Shown here piece after piece: positions 1 through 6,354 of a DNA stretch of 10,887 nt (position 1 is the stretch's first letter; each line of letters opens with the position of its first letter). The notes beneath the pieces are model-generated. The model had not been told where the DNA came from. It searched no databases and was given only the letters and a program-made list of their open reading frames with translations. Both the position numbers and the translations under genes were made by a program. The DNA comes from Candidatus Peregrinibacteria bacterium (lineage in GTDB: Bacteria; Patescibacteriota; Gracilibacteria; UBA1369; LOWO2-01-FULL-3): the NCBI GenBank assembly GCA_016214225.1, contig JACROX010000001.1, forward strand, positions 1-10,887, given 5' to 3'.

Positions 1-4
1 GCCG

Positions 5-367
5 ATGAGTGAGAATCATTTATATATTTTTTCAAGTTCTTTCGCGTTTTTAATGCTTGTTTTGGCTCTATCCGTTTATTTTCATCCAAAATTCGGGACA
101 AATTTAACCGATAAAAATATTCAAATAGGCATGCTTTTGGATTTTGTTGGAAATGGAATTGTAATGCTTGGCGGAGTTCTTTTGCTCAAATATAAAGAAG
201 TTGATTTTGGCGGTGATGCCGTTGTTAAGCCTTTAATTGACATGGAAGATAGAATCCCCGGAGATTTTCGAACTAAGAATCCAAATGAAAATACCGTTAG
301 AGATGTAATTCAGGAATCGATGGATGATCTAACAAAGCCCCCAAGCAATAATATAAACAACTACTGA
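5..367 (+). CDS. Small two-helix membrane protein, function unknown
   Basis: I do not recognise this 120-residue protein. It has two hydrophobic stretches, about residues 9-27 and 41-62, separated by a short polar loop, so it is probably an inner-membrane hairpin. The remaining half is polar and charged, with no motif I can name, and ends in an Asn/Pro-rich tail. The ATG at 5 gives a sensible hydrophobic N-terminus. The frame is still open to the window edge (only one codon is visible upstream), so a longer protein starting outside the window cannot be excluded. It ends in TGA, which argues against codes that reassign TGA. The next gene begins one base later, so the two are probably cotranscribed and translationally coupled. 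Confidence 0.65.
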   Translation: MSENHLYIFSSSFAFLMLVLALSVYFHPKFGTNLTDKNIQIGMLLDFVGNGIVMLGGVLLLKYKEVDFGGDAVVKPLIDMEDRIPGDFRTKNPNENTVRDVIQESMDDLTKPPSNNINNY

Positions 368-368
368 A

Positions 369-584
369 ATGGGAAGTGAAAATATAATTTTTTATTGCAA
401 AGATTGCGAAGAAATCGTGGACACGAATCGTGTCGGACGAAAATATGTCTATACATGCAAAAAATGCGGCACAAAAAACGTGGCGTTTGGAACTAAAAAA
501 AGTATTTATAATTTTTTCAGACTGGAAGATAAAGTCGAAGAAGCGCAGGCAGAAGCTGAAACCGCCGAATCCGCAAAACAATAA
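369..584 (+). CDS. Small CxxC...CxxC zinc-ribbon protein
   Basis: This 71-residue protein has two CxxC knuckles, C10-x2-C13 and C30-x2-C33, the second followed by Gly-Thr-Lys. The 16-residue spacing fits a zinc-ribbon fold. Beyond residue 50 it is strongly acidic and Ala/Glu-rich, probably helical or disordered. No catalytic residues are visible. Small zinc ribbons of this kind often bind nucleic acid or a protein partner, but nothing here shows which. The ATG lies one base after the stop of the membrane protein gene. There is no Shine-Dalgarno sequence, so translation probably depends on coupling. The recA promoter follows after a 56-base gap. Confidence 0.72.
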   Translation: MGSENIIFYCKDCEEIVDTNRVGRKYVYTCKKCGTKNVAFGTKKSIYNFFRLEDKVEEAQAEAETAESAKQ

Positions 585-585
585 A

Positions 586-605
586 TTTTAGGAATTTTTT
601 AGGAA
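586..605 (+). repeat. Two 9-base direct repeats with an 11-base period
   Basis: TTTTAGGAA occurs at 586-594 and again at 597-605, one helical turn apart, directly after the zinc-ribbon gene and 36 bases upstream of the recA -35 box. The AT-rich flanks (583-589 and 604-610) could also pair as a weak stem. The spacing would suit a protein-binding site or an UP-like element, but no function is shown and chance in AT-rich sequence is possible. Confidence 0.35.
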
Positions 606-640
606 AATTTCATAAACCTTCATTATTATAAAAGAAACCC

Positions 641-669
641 TTGACGGTGAGTGTATGCTCACCTATACT
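641..669 (+). promoter_or_regulatory. recA promoter (-35 and -10)
   Basis: TTGACG at 641-646 and TATACT at 664-669 are separated by exactly 17 bases, an excellent match to a housekeeping sigma-70-type promoter. Transcription should start near 676, leaving a leader of about 23 bases before the recA ATG at 699. The leader has no Shine-Dalgarno sequence. It can form a weak stem between 669-675 and 685-692. Confidence 0.75.
646..663 (+). promoter_or_regulatory. Inverted repeat in the recA promoter spacer, candidate operator
   Basis: GGTGAG (646-651) and CTCACC (658-663) are perfect inverted repeats separated by six bases. They fill the region between the -35 and -10 boxes almost exactly. A dimeric repressor bound here would block RNA polymerase. 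In many bacteria recA is repressed by LexA, so an SOS-type operator is the natural guess. The half-site does not match the LexA boxes I know (CTGT-N8-ACAG, or GAAC-N4-GTTC), so this would be a lineage-specific box or a site for another regulator. Confidence 0.5.
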
Positions 670-698
670 TGGTACATATTATTCGTAACCAATCTTAT

Positions 699-1169
699 AT
701 GAATGCAAAAAACGAAAAGCTAAAAGCTATCGATCTGGCCATGGCTCAGATAGAAAAATCCTTTGGTAAAGGCTCTATCATGAAAATGGGGGAAGCCAAT
801 AGGGTGCCGATTGAAACAATTTCAACGGGAGCTTTATCTCTGGATTTGGCCTTAGGTGGAGGAGTTCCAAGAGGAAGAATTGTGGAAATTTTTGGTCCGG
901 AAAGTTCAGGAAAAACGACTTTGAGTCTTCATATTCTCGCGCATGCTCAGAAAAGCGGCGGAATTGTGGCTTTTGTAGACGCGGAACACGCTCTTGACCC
1001 CGAATACGCGAAAAGAATAGGCGTAAAAGTTTGGAGATTGTTGAAACGTTGGTGCGAAGCAATGCTGTTGATGCCATTGTCGTGGATTCGGTCGCGGCGC
1101 TTGTCCCAAAGGCCGAAATCGATGGCGATATGGGCGACTCTCACATGGGCCTCCAGGCCCGACTCATGA
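699..1169 (+). CDS. recA: RecA recombinase, N-terminal part (gene broken by internal deletion)
   Basis: RecA forms an ATP-dependent filament on single-stranded DNA, carries out strand exchange, and triggers LexA cleavage. Residues 1-111 match RecA closely: the N-terminal polymerisation helix, the Walker A motif GPESSGKTT at 66-74, and the catalytic Glu96 in DAEHALD (94-100) with the nucleotide-stacking Tyr103. After Val111 the frame changes to unrelated residues and stops at 1167-1169, giving a peptide of about 156 residues without Walker B or the DNA-binding loops. ATG 699 is preferred over the GTG at 651, because 699 begins the conserved N-terminus and lies downstream of the predicted transcription start, while 651 lies inside the promoter. 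Compared with RecA proteins, the residues equivalent to DNLL-SQPDTGEQA are missing at the break. Confidence 0.9.
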   Translation: MNAKNEKLKAIDLAMAQIEKSFGKGSIMKMGEANRVPIETISTGALSLDLALGGGVPRGRIVEIFGPESSGKTTLSLHILAHAQKSGGIVAFVDAEHALDPEYAKRIGVKVWRLLKRWCEAMLLMPLSWIRSRRLSQRPKSMAIWATLTWASRPDS

Positions 1170-1711
1170 GCCAAGCTCTTAGAAAGCTTACGGCTGTTGT
1201 TTCAAAATCAAAAACAACAGTGATTTTCTTAAATCAATTAAGAATGAAAATAGGTATTATGTTCGGCAATCCGGAAACTACCACCGGCGGACAAGCTTTG
1301 AAATTTTATGCTTCAGTCAGAATGGATATTAGGGCCATCGGTAAAATTGAAGATCCGGGCAGCGCAGAGAAAGAGCTTGTTGGGAATAAAGTAAGAGTAA
1401 AAATTGTTAAAAATAAAATTGCCCCTCCTTTTAAAATGGCGGAGTTTGATATTATGTATAATAAGGGCATTTCTTCCGAGGGGGATTTGCTGGATTTGGC
1501 CGCAAAATATAATGTCGTAAGAAAGTCCGGCGCTTTTTACAGCTATCAAGATTCCAAGCTTGGACAGGGCAGAGAAGCTTCAAAGAATTTCTTGATTGAG
1601 AACGAGAAGGTTCTAAAATCAATAGAAAAAGAAGTTAAAACTTTAGCCGGAGGCAATGTGCAGGAAATTCAAAAAGTCGCGGAAACATTATCAGTTGGCG
1701 ATGAAGAATAA
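1031..1711 (+). CDS. recA: RecA recombinase, C-terminal part (second half of the broken gene)
   Basis: From 1031 a different frame resumes RecA with LEIVETL and continues through Walker B (AIVVDSV), loop 1, the QLRMKIG segment, and loop 2 with [20 protein letters not shown], then the C-terminal domain and an acidic Asp-Glu-Glu tail. All of this is well conserved and free of stops. Restoring 43 bases at 1030/1031 would give 1,056 bases (351 residues), the normal RecA length, so the lesion looks like one recent out-of-frame deletion or an assembly error and not slow decay. The TTG at 1031 is only the first possible start; I see no promoter or ribosome site suggesting independent translation. 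The stop at 1709-1711 lies inside the beginning of recX. Confidence 0.9.
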   Translation: MEIVETLVRSNAVDAIVVDSVAALVPKAEIDGDMGDSHMGLQARLMSQALRKLTAVVSKSKTTVIFLNQLRMKIGIMFGNPETTTGGQALKFYASVRMDIRAIGKIEDPGSAEKELVGNKVRVKIVKNKIAPPFKMAEFDIMYNKGISSEGDLLDLAAKYNVVRKSGAFYSYQDSKLGQGREASKNFLIENEKVLKSIEKEVKTLAGGNVQEIQKVAETLSVGDEE

Positions 1712-2198
1712 TCTTACTATTGAGGATTTATACGAAAAATTTTCCATATATGCTTTTCGCATGATTGCGAAGAAGAGATATACGGAGCATGAAATTGAGA
1801 AAAAGCTGAAAGCGCGTGGCGCTGATAATGGCATTTGCCAGCGCATTATCGAGCGATTAAAAGAACTCGACTATTTGGACGATCGAAAATTCGCGCGTGA
1901 TTATATTGATTATCGAGTTAAGGCAAGTCCGCGCGGTAGGTTCTTGATTTCCAGAGAGCTCCGGAATAAGGGCATAAATAAGGATCTTTTAAATACTGTT
2001 TTAGATGAAACTCCCGTCAACGAGCTTGAATTGGCTAAACAGCTTGTTGAGAAAAAAAACGGTAAAATCTCTAAACTTCCTTTAATCAAACAGAAATCCA
2101 AAATGTACCAATTTTTAACATCAAAAGGTTTTACTCGAGAAACTGTTTACAAAGCCATAGAACTTTGTTACAATCCAGGCGCAAATCAAGATCAATAA
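1701..2198 (+). CDS. recX: RecX, regulator of RecA filaments
   Basis: RecX binds RecA filaments and limits their extension and activity. The 165-residue product is all helical and contains the family hallmarks: a first three-helix repeat with a [16 protein letters not shown] helix (25-36), the [14 protein letters not shown] segment at 59-72, and [16 protein letters not shown] at 77-92, followed by a further helical repeat. Its ATG overlaps the last 11 bases of recA, so it is almost certainly expressed by translational coupling with recA, the usual arrangement. An upstream in-frame ATG at 1656 would lie deep inside recA and adds residues atypical of the family, so 1701 is chosen. The recA frame break would leave coupling dependent on whatever ribosomes reach the recA end. 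A strong terminator covers the recX stop. Confidence 0.93.
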   Translation: MKNNLTIEDLYEKFSIYAFRMIAKKRYTEHEIEKKLKARGADNGICQRIIERLKELDYLDDRKFARDYIDYRVKASPRGRFLISRELRNKGINKDLLNTVLDETPVNELELAKQLVEKKNGKISKLPLIKQKSKMYQFLTSKGFTRETVYKAIELCYNPGANQDQ

Positions 2199-2214
2199 AC
2201 GATCTTGGTTTTTT
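2183..2214 (+). terminator. Intrinsic terminator of recA-recX
   Basis: CAAGATC (2187-2193) pairs perfectly with GATCTTG (2201-2207) around a seven-base loop. The stem can extend by one G-T wobble and three A-T pairs into the following run of six T (2209-2214). The recX stop codon TAA (2196-2198) is in the loop. This separates recA-recX from nusA and is a textbook rho-independent structure on the plus strand. Confidence 0.8.
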
Positions 2215-2240
2215 CTTTACATTTTTATTCAAATTTTTAT

Positions 2241-3485
2241 ATGCAATCTACATTTCTTGCCGCGATAAATCAACTGTGCGATGAAAAAAATATTCCAAGG
2301 GATAAAGTTATCGAAACCATAAAAGCGGCTTTGAGAGCGGCTTTCAGAAAAGATTACGGAAATAAAAATCAAGAGGTTGACGTGGATCTTGATGAAAATT
2401 CAGGTCTCGCGACCGTTTTTATTTTAAAAGAAGTTGTGAAAAAAGTTGAAGATGAAGATCTGCAAATTTCCGAGAAAGACGCTTTAAAGTACAAGAAAAA
2501 GGTCAAAGTTGGAGATACCGTTAAAATCGATGTTACTCCCACGAATTATGGAAGAATAGCCGCGCAAGCCGCAAAACAGGTTATCATCCAAAGGATTCAG
2601 GACGCTGAAAGAGATGTGATGTATGAAACATTCAAAGATCGTGAAAATGAGCTTTTAAACGCGATTATTCATCGCGTGGACGGCAACAATGTTTATGTAA
2701 ATTTGGACAATAAAACAACAACAAACTTGCCTTACGATCAGCAAATTTTCGGTGAAAAATATTATTCCGGACAAAGAATAAAACTTTATCTGGACAAAGT
2801 TATAAAAACCACAAAAGGCCCTCAACTGATGATTTCAAGAACTCATCCGAATCTTGTAAAAAAGCTTTTGGAGCTCGAAATCCCTGAAATTAAATCGGGG
2901 CTTGTGGAAATAAAAGCAATCGCGAGAGAACCCGGAATAAGATGCAAAGTTGCCGTTTATTCAAAAGATGAGAAGATCGACCCTATCGGCTCATGCGTGG
3001 GGCAAAAAGGCGTACGCGTTCAAAATATAATGGAAGAATTGAATGGAGAAAGAATAGATATTATTCAATGGTCGGAGAACATGGAAGATTATATAAAGAC
3101 TGCTTTGGCTCCGGCTAAAGTTTCCGTGATAAAACTGTTTGATAACGAGAGAAGAGCCAGGGTTTATGTTCAGCCCGATCAGAGGCCTCTTGCCATCGGC
3201 AAACAAGGTCAAAATGTGAGGCTCGCTTCCATGTTAACAGGTTGGGAAATTGACATTATGGATATAAGCGAATTTGCCGGCTCAGCGCCTAAAGCGGAAG
3301 AGAAATCCGGCATCGTAAATTTGGCCGATCTTGGGCTTGATCCTGCCGTAACTTCGAAATTGGCCGTCGCGAATTTAACTCTTGTTGAACAGCTTAAAGG
3401 GCTTACAGCCAAAGATTTGGCTGAAGTTGAAGGCATAGATGAGGAAAGCGCTAAGTTGGTAGCGGAAGCCGTAAAAAAGGCATAA
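2241..3485 (+). CDS. nusA: Transcription factor NusA
   Basis: NusA binds RNA polymerase and nascent RNA and modulates pausing, termination and antitermination. In order the 414-residue protein shows the N-terminal polymerase-binding domain (about 1-125), an S1 domain (about 136-200), KH1 with DPIGSCVGQKG at 247-257, KH2 with AIGKQGQN at 318-325, and one helix-hairpin-helix repeat at the C-terminus (about 375-414) in place of the two acidic repeats of the E. coli protein. ATG 2241 gives the typical NusA start (Ile-Asn-Gln-Leu-Cys then a Pro-Arg-Asp-Lys helix). An in-frame start at 2205 would begin inside the terminator stem. The 42 bases before the ATG are very AT-rich, with no Shine-Dalgarno sequence and no unambiguous promoter. 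The usual rimP-nusA-infB neighbours are absent. Confidence 0.95.
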   Translation: MQSTFLAAINQLCDEKNIPRDKVIETIKAALRAAFRKDYGNKNQEVDVDLDENSGLATVFILKEVVKKVEDEDLQISEKDALKYKKKVKVGDTVKIDVTPTNYGRIAAQAAKQVIIQRIQDAERDVMYETFKDRENELLNAIIHRVDGNNVYVNLDNKTTTNLPYDQQIFGEKYYSGQRIKLYLDKVIKTTKGPQLMISRTHPNLVKKLLELEIPEIKSGLVEIKAIAREPGIRCKVAVYSKDEKIDPIGSCVGQKGVRVQNIMEELNGERIDIIQWSENMEDYIKTALAPAKVSVIKLFDNERRARVYVQPDQRPLAIGKQGQNVRLASMLTGWEIDIMDISEFAGSAPKAEEKSGIVNLADLGLDPAVTSKLAVANLTLVEQLKGLTAKDLAEVEGIDEESAKLVAEAVKKA

Positions 3486-3492
3486 AGCCTTT
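3476..3492 (+). terminator. Weak hairpin at the nusA stop codon
   Basis: AAAGGC (3476-3481) pairs with GCCTTT (3487-3492) around a five-base loop containing part of the nusA stop codon. Only three T follow, as the second arm itself, so it may be a weak terminator or attenuator between nusA and the next promoter. The second arm overlaps the -35 box of the pilB promoter. Confidence 0.35.
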
Positions 3493-3518
3493 CAAACATT
3501 GCTCTTTTCTGCTATAAT
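3490..3518 (+). promoter_or_regulatory. Promoter of the pilus/secretion ATPase gene
   Basis: A perfect TATAAT -10 box at 3513-3518 is preceded by TGC at 3510-3512, forming an extended -10, and by TTTCAA at 3490-3495 with a 17-base spacer. Transcription should start near 3525, about 19 bases before the ATG at 3544. The extended -10 would offset the imperfect -35. Confidence 0.7.
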
Positions 3519-3545
3519 ATTCAGATATTTTTAAAGTATCTGAAT
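3519..3545 (+). promoter_or_regulatory. 9+9 bp dyad over the transcription start and start codon of pilB
   Basis: ATTCAGATA (3519-3527) and TATCTGAAT (3537-3545) are perfect inverted repeats with a nine-base AT-rich centre. The dyad starts immediately after the -10 box and ends within the ATG. The predicted transcript begins near 3525, so only part of the left arm would be in RNA. A DNA operator for a repressor is therefore somewhat more likely than an RNA hairpin hiding the start codon, though an earlier transcription start would allow the hairpin. Confidence 0.5.
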
Positions 3546-5169
3546 GCCGGAGCAACTTGTCAAAATAAACAGAGAGTTTCAGGAGAAATCGACGCTAAAG
3601 CGCGCGAAGGAGATTAGTATGCCGTATATTGATATTGCAAAGACACCCCTGAACCCCGATTTCTTAAGGCTTATAAGCTTTGAGGATGCAAAAAAGTCCA
3701 GAGTGATCCCATTTTTAAAGATAAGCAAAAAAGTCCACGTGGCCGTTGATGATTCGGAAAATCCCGAAACAAAAGCCGTTATTGAAAAACTGAAAGCCGA
3801 TGGTTTTGAAGTTTCAGTCAGTTTGGCCTCAAGCACTGGAATAGATGAGGCGATTAATTTTTTCGACACCACGGAAAAATACAAAAAAATTCAAATCGTA
3901 GAAAGTGTCGAAGAAAAATCCATAAAAACTTATGAAAAAGAAATTTCCGCTCTTTCCGATTTACCCGCTAAACTTGAGCAAGTACCCGCCGAGGAAGCTA
4001 TAAATCTTTTGAATATCGGAGCGATGAAAACAAACGCTTCCGATGTTCACTATGAACCTTTTGAAAATCAAACGGATGTGAGATTTAGAATTGATGGAGT
4101 TTTGCATAAAGTTTTTTCAATAAAATCGGACGTGTATGAAAAACTTGCCGAACAAATAAAATACCAAGGAGGCATGCGTCTTAACGTAAAAACCGTGCCG
4201 CAAGACGGAAGATATACTTTCGTTTTTAATAACAGAAAAATCGCGGTAAGAACCTCAACGATTCCGACCCCATACGGAGAATCTTTTGTTTGCAGATATT
4301 TGCCTTCCGATCAAAAATCTCTTACTTTCGAAGAATTGGGATTTCAGGGCGAAGCGCTTAAAAAACTTATGGACGCTTCAAAAATTTCTCAAGGAATGGT
4401 GCTTGTTACAGGACCTACCGGAAGCGGGAAAAGTACAACTCTGTATTCGATTATCAATTTAATGAACAACGGTAAAAATAAAATAATCACCCTTGAGGAT
4501 CCGGTGGAATATTACATTATCGGAGCAACTCAAAGCCAAATAGATGAAAGACACGGATATACGTTCGCGAGCGGACTGCGTTCAATTTTGAGGCATGATC
4601 CGGATATTGTCATGATTGGGGAAATACGCGACCTTGAAACGGCCGAAACATCATCGCAAGCCGCTTTAACGGGACATGTTCTTTTAAGTACTCTCCACAC
4701 AAACAGCGCGATTGAAACCATTCCAAGGCTTATAAATATAGGCCTTCCCCCTTTTATGATCGCGCCGGCTTTAAACACGATTATCGCGCAAAGGCTTGTT
4801 CGAAAAGTGTGTACAAAGTGTTCCACCTTCGAAGCGATTACGGAAAGTGAAAAAACGGAATTTACAAATACAATGCAAATTATAAAAGATTCCGGAGTGA
4901 ATGTTTCATTTTTAGTCCCCGAGAAAATGCCTAAAGTTCATGGATGCGAAGCATGCAGTAGCACAGGATATAACGGAAGAATCGTTATCGCGGAAGCTAT
5001 TACGATAAACAACGAAATTAAAGATTTGATATTGAACAAAGCAAGTCTTGAGGCTCTTGTATCGGCGGCCAGAAAAGAGGGCATGATTACAATGTACGAA
5101 GATGGGCTTATGAAAGTTGCACAAGGATTAACGACACTTGAAGAAGTTCACAGGGTCACGAATTTGTAA
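3544..5169 (+). CDS. pilB: PilB/GspE-family ATPase for type IV pilus or type II secretion assembly
   Basis: This 541-residue cytoplasmic hexameric ATPase powers assembly of pilin-like fibres. The N-terminal domain (about 1-110) is the GspE/MshEN type. The ATPase domain has Walker A GPTGSGKST at 290-298, an Asp box around the EDP motif, Walker B DIVMIGE at 354-360, and the His box with GHVLLSTLHTN. A tetracysteine zinc site (C423, C426, C468, C471) marks assembly ATPases and separates them from PilT retraction ATPases, which lack it. Start 3544 gives the family-like N-terminus; an internal Met27 is less likely. No pilC, pilin or secretin gene adjoins it, so pilus versus secretion cannot be decided here, though DprA in the same window fits a competence role. 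The gene ends six bases from the convergent transporter gene, with no obvious terminator between them. Confidence 0.93.
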   Translation: MPEQLVKINREFQEKSTLKRAKEISMPYIDIAKTPLNPDFLRLISFEDAKKSRVIPFLKISKKVHVAVDDSENPETKAVIEKLKADGFEVSVSLASSTGIDEAINFFDTTEKYKKIQIVESVEEKSIKTYEKEISALSDLPAKLEQVPAEEAINLLNIGAMKTNASDVHYEPFENQTDVRFRIDGVLHKVFSIKSDVYEKLAEQIKYQGGMRLNVKTVPQDGRYTFVFNNRKIAVRTSTIPTPYGESFVCRYLPSDQKSLTFEELGFQGEALKKLMDASKISQGMVLVTGPTGSGKSTTLYSIINLMNNGKNKIITLEDPVEYYIIGATQSQIDERHGYTFASGLRSILRHDPDIVMIGEIRDLETAETSSQAALTGHVLLSTLHTNSAIETIPRLINIGLPPFMIAPALNTIIAQRLVRKVCTKCSTFEAITESEKTEFTNTMQIIKDSGVNVSFLVPEKMPKVHGCEACSSTGYNGRIVIAEAITINNEIKDLILNKASLEALVSAARKEGMITMYEDGLMKVAQGLTTLEEVHRVTNL

Positions 5170-5175
5170 GTGGTC

Positions 5176-6348
5176 CTAAAGTTTCTTCCAAAAAAACCAA
5201 CCAATAGCCATCATAATTATTCCGAATATAAGAAAAAGCGCGTTAAACGGAAGTATTTCCAGTGCCACAGCGCCTATTAATGGGGCCGTGAAAGCGGCGA
5301 TCGGACTTGCCGTTATGTAAATTCCATATAAATTATCCTCCTCTTCTTTTGGAAGATTTTTAAATAAAAAATATTCCTGTGTCGGTTCTATAAGCGCCGC
5401 TCCTACGTTCGCCACTATCAAAATTACGAAATTTAAAAGCGGATATGGATTTATAAATATCAATATCAGCGACACGGCAATTATTAAGAAACCCGCGGAA
5501 ACAGGCAGTTTTATGCCTTTTTTGTCGAGATATTCGCCGACTTTTTCTTCGAGTAAAATAAAAGGGATTATGCCAAGAGCTAGAATAAGTCCGGTCATAT
5601 TTTCCAAATAACCGGATGTAATTACATAGAGAGGTATGTAAATACGTCTAAACGCGAGCCATATTACCAAGGAAAATGTTACAAGGTAGGCTTTGACTCT
5701 ATTTGGATTACTGAAAAAGTTCTTTACGTTGTCTGTTAGGCTTCCGGATTTCAATTCTCTATTTGCTATCGCCGGATGTTTTTTTACAATATGCTGATGA
5801 TAAAAATACATGAGAGCGATGAGCATAATTCCAGACGCAATTATAAAAACAGATTCATAATTAAATCTGCTTCCCAAAAATCCCCCTATCAGCGGTCCGA
5901 TAAAATATCCTATATTTTGAGATCTATAATAAAGCCCTTCCTGTTGACCAAGATCTGCGCTGTTCGCAAAATCCCTAACAAAAAGTGAAAGAGAAATTGC
6001 TAAAAATAATTCAAACCATGTTTTTATTGTTGACATGACCGTCAATCCGACAAAATGAGTAACAAAAATTAATGAAAAATAAGTTATCGCGAGAATAATA
6101 AAGCCTGTTTTTAATACTGAAGTTCGCTTGATTTTGGAAAAAATCATTGTACTTGCAAGGCCTCCTACAAGCGTCATGAATGCGATAAAAGCGAAAAAAA
6201 GGCTTGTCGCGAAATCCGTGCGCATTATCGATTTTACAAATGTCGGGAAAATCGGGATTAAAGACCCGATGGAAATTCCCATCAATAAAGCCATCCAAGA
6301 GAATACCGCGCATTTGCTGTTTTTGTGGCTTGTTCGAATCGCGTACAT
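5176..6348 (-). CDS. Major facilitator superfamily (MFS) transporter
   Basis: This 390-residue protein has about twelve hydrophobic helices in two halves, separated by a basic cytoplasmic loop near residues 180-215. That is the size and layout of an MFS permease, a secondary transporter of the inner membrane. The segment after helix 2 (Ser-Lys-Ile-Lys-Arg) sits where MFS motif A lies but lacks its usual Asp. A matching segment in the second half contains GEYLDKKG, the better motif A-like copy. A conserved charged Arg is in helix 4 (LFVRDFAN). The substrate cannot be told from the sequence; drug-efflux-type members have a similar layout. Its ATG is six bases after the dprA stop, so the two are very likely cotranscribed. 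No Shine-Dalgarno sequence precedes it. Confidence 0.85.
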   Translation of the reverse strand: MYAIRTSHKNSKCAVFSWMALLMGISIGSLIPIFPTFVKSIMRTDFATSLFFAFIAFMTLVGGLASTMIFSKIKRTSVLKTGFIILAITYFSLIFVTHFVGLTVMSTIKTWFELFLAISLSLFVRDFANSADLGQQEGLYYRSQNIGYFIGPLIGGFLGSRFNYESVFIIASGIMLIALMYFYHQHIVKKHPAIANRELKSGSLTDNVKNFFSNPNRVKAYLVTFSLVIWLAFRRIYIPLYVITSGYLENMTGLILALGIIPFILLEEKVGEYLDKKGIKLPVSAGFLIIAVSLILIFINPYPLLNFVILIVANVGAALIEPTQEYFLFKNLPKEEEDNLYGIYITASPIAAFTAPLIGAVALEILPFNALFLIFGIIMMAIGWFFWKKL

Positions 6349-6354
6349 TTTATT

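Noticed and set aside
651..698. GTG start for recA at 651
   Set aside because: It lies within the promoter, upstream of the predicted transcription start, and adds 16 residues not typical of RecA.
1020..1040. Programmed -1 frameshift joining the two recA frames
   Set aside because: A -1 shift would join the frames, but the site lacks a slippery heptamer and the product would still miss about 14 conserved residues. A deletion explains both facts.
2216..2243. nusA promoter TTTACA with TATATG
   Set aside because: The spacer is 16 bases and the -10 box would overlap the nusA ATG, placing the transcription start inside the gene; AT-rich sequence makes such matches easy.
5164..5182. Bidirectional terminator between pilB and the MFS gene
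   Set aside because: Only six bases separate the stop codons and I see no stable stem followed by a T-run on either strand.
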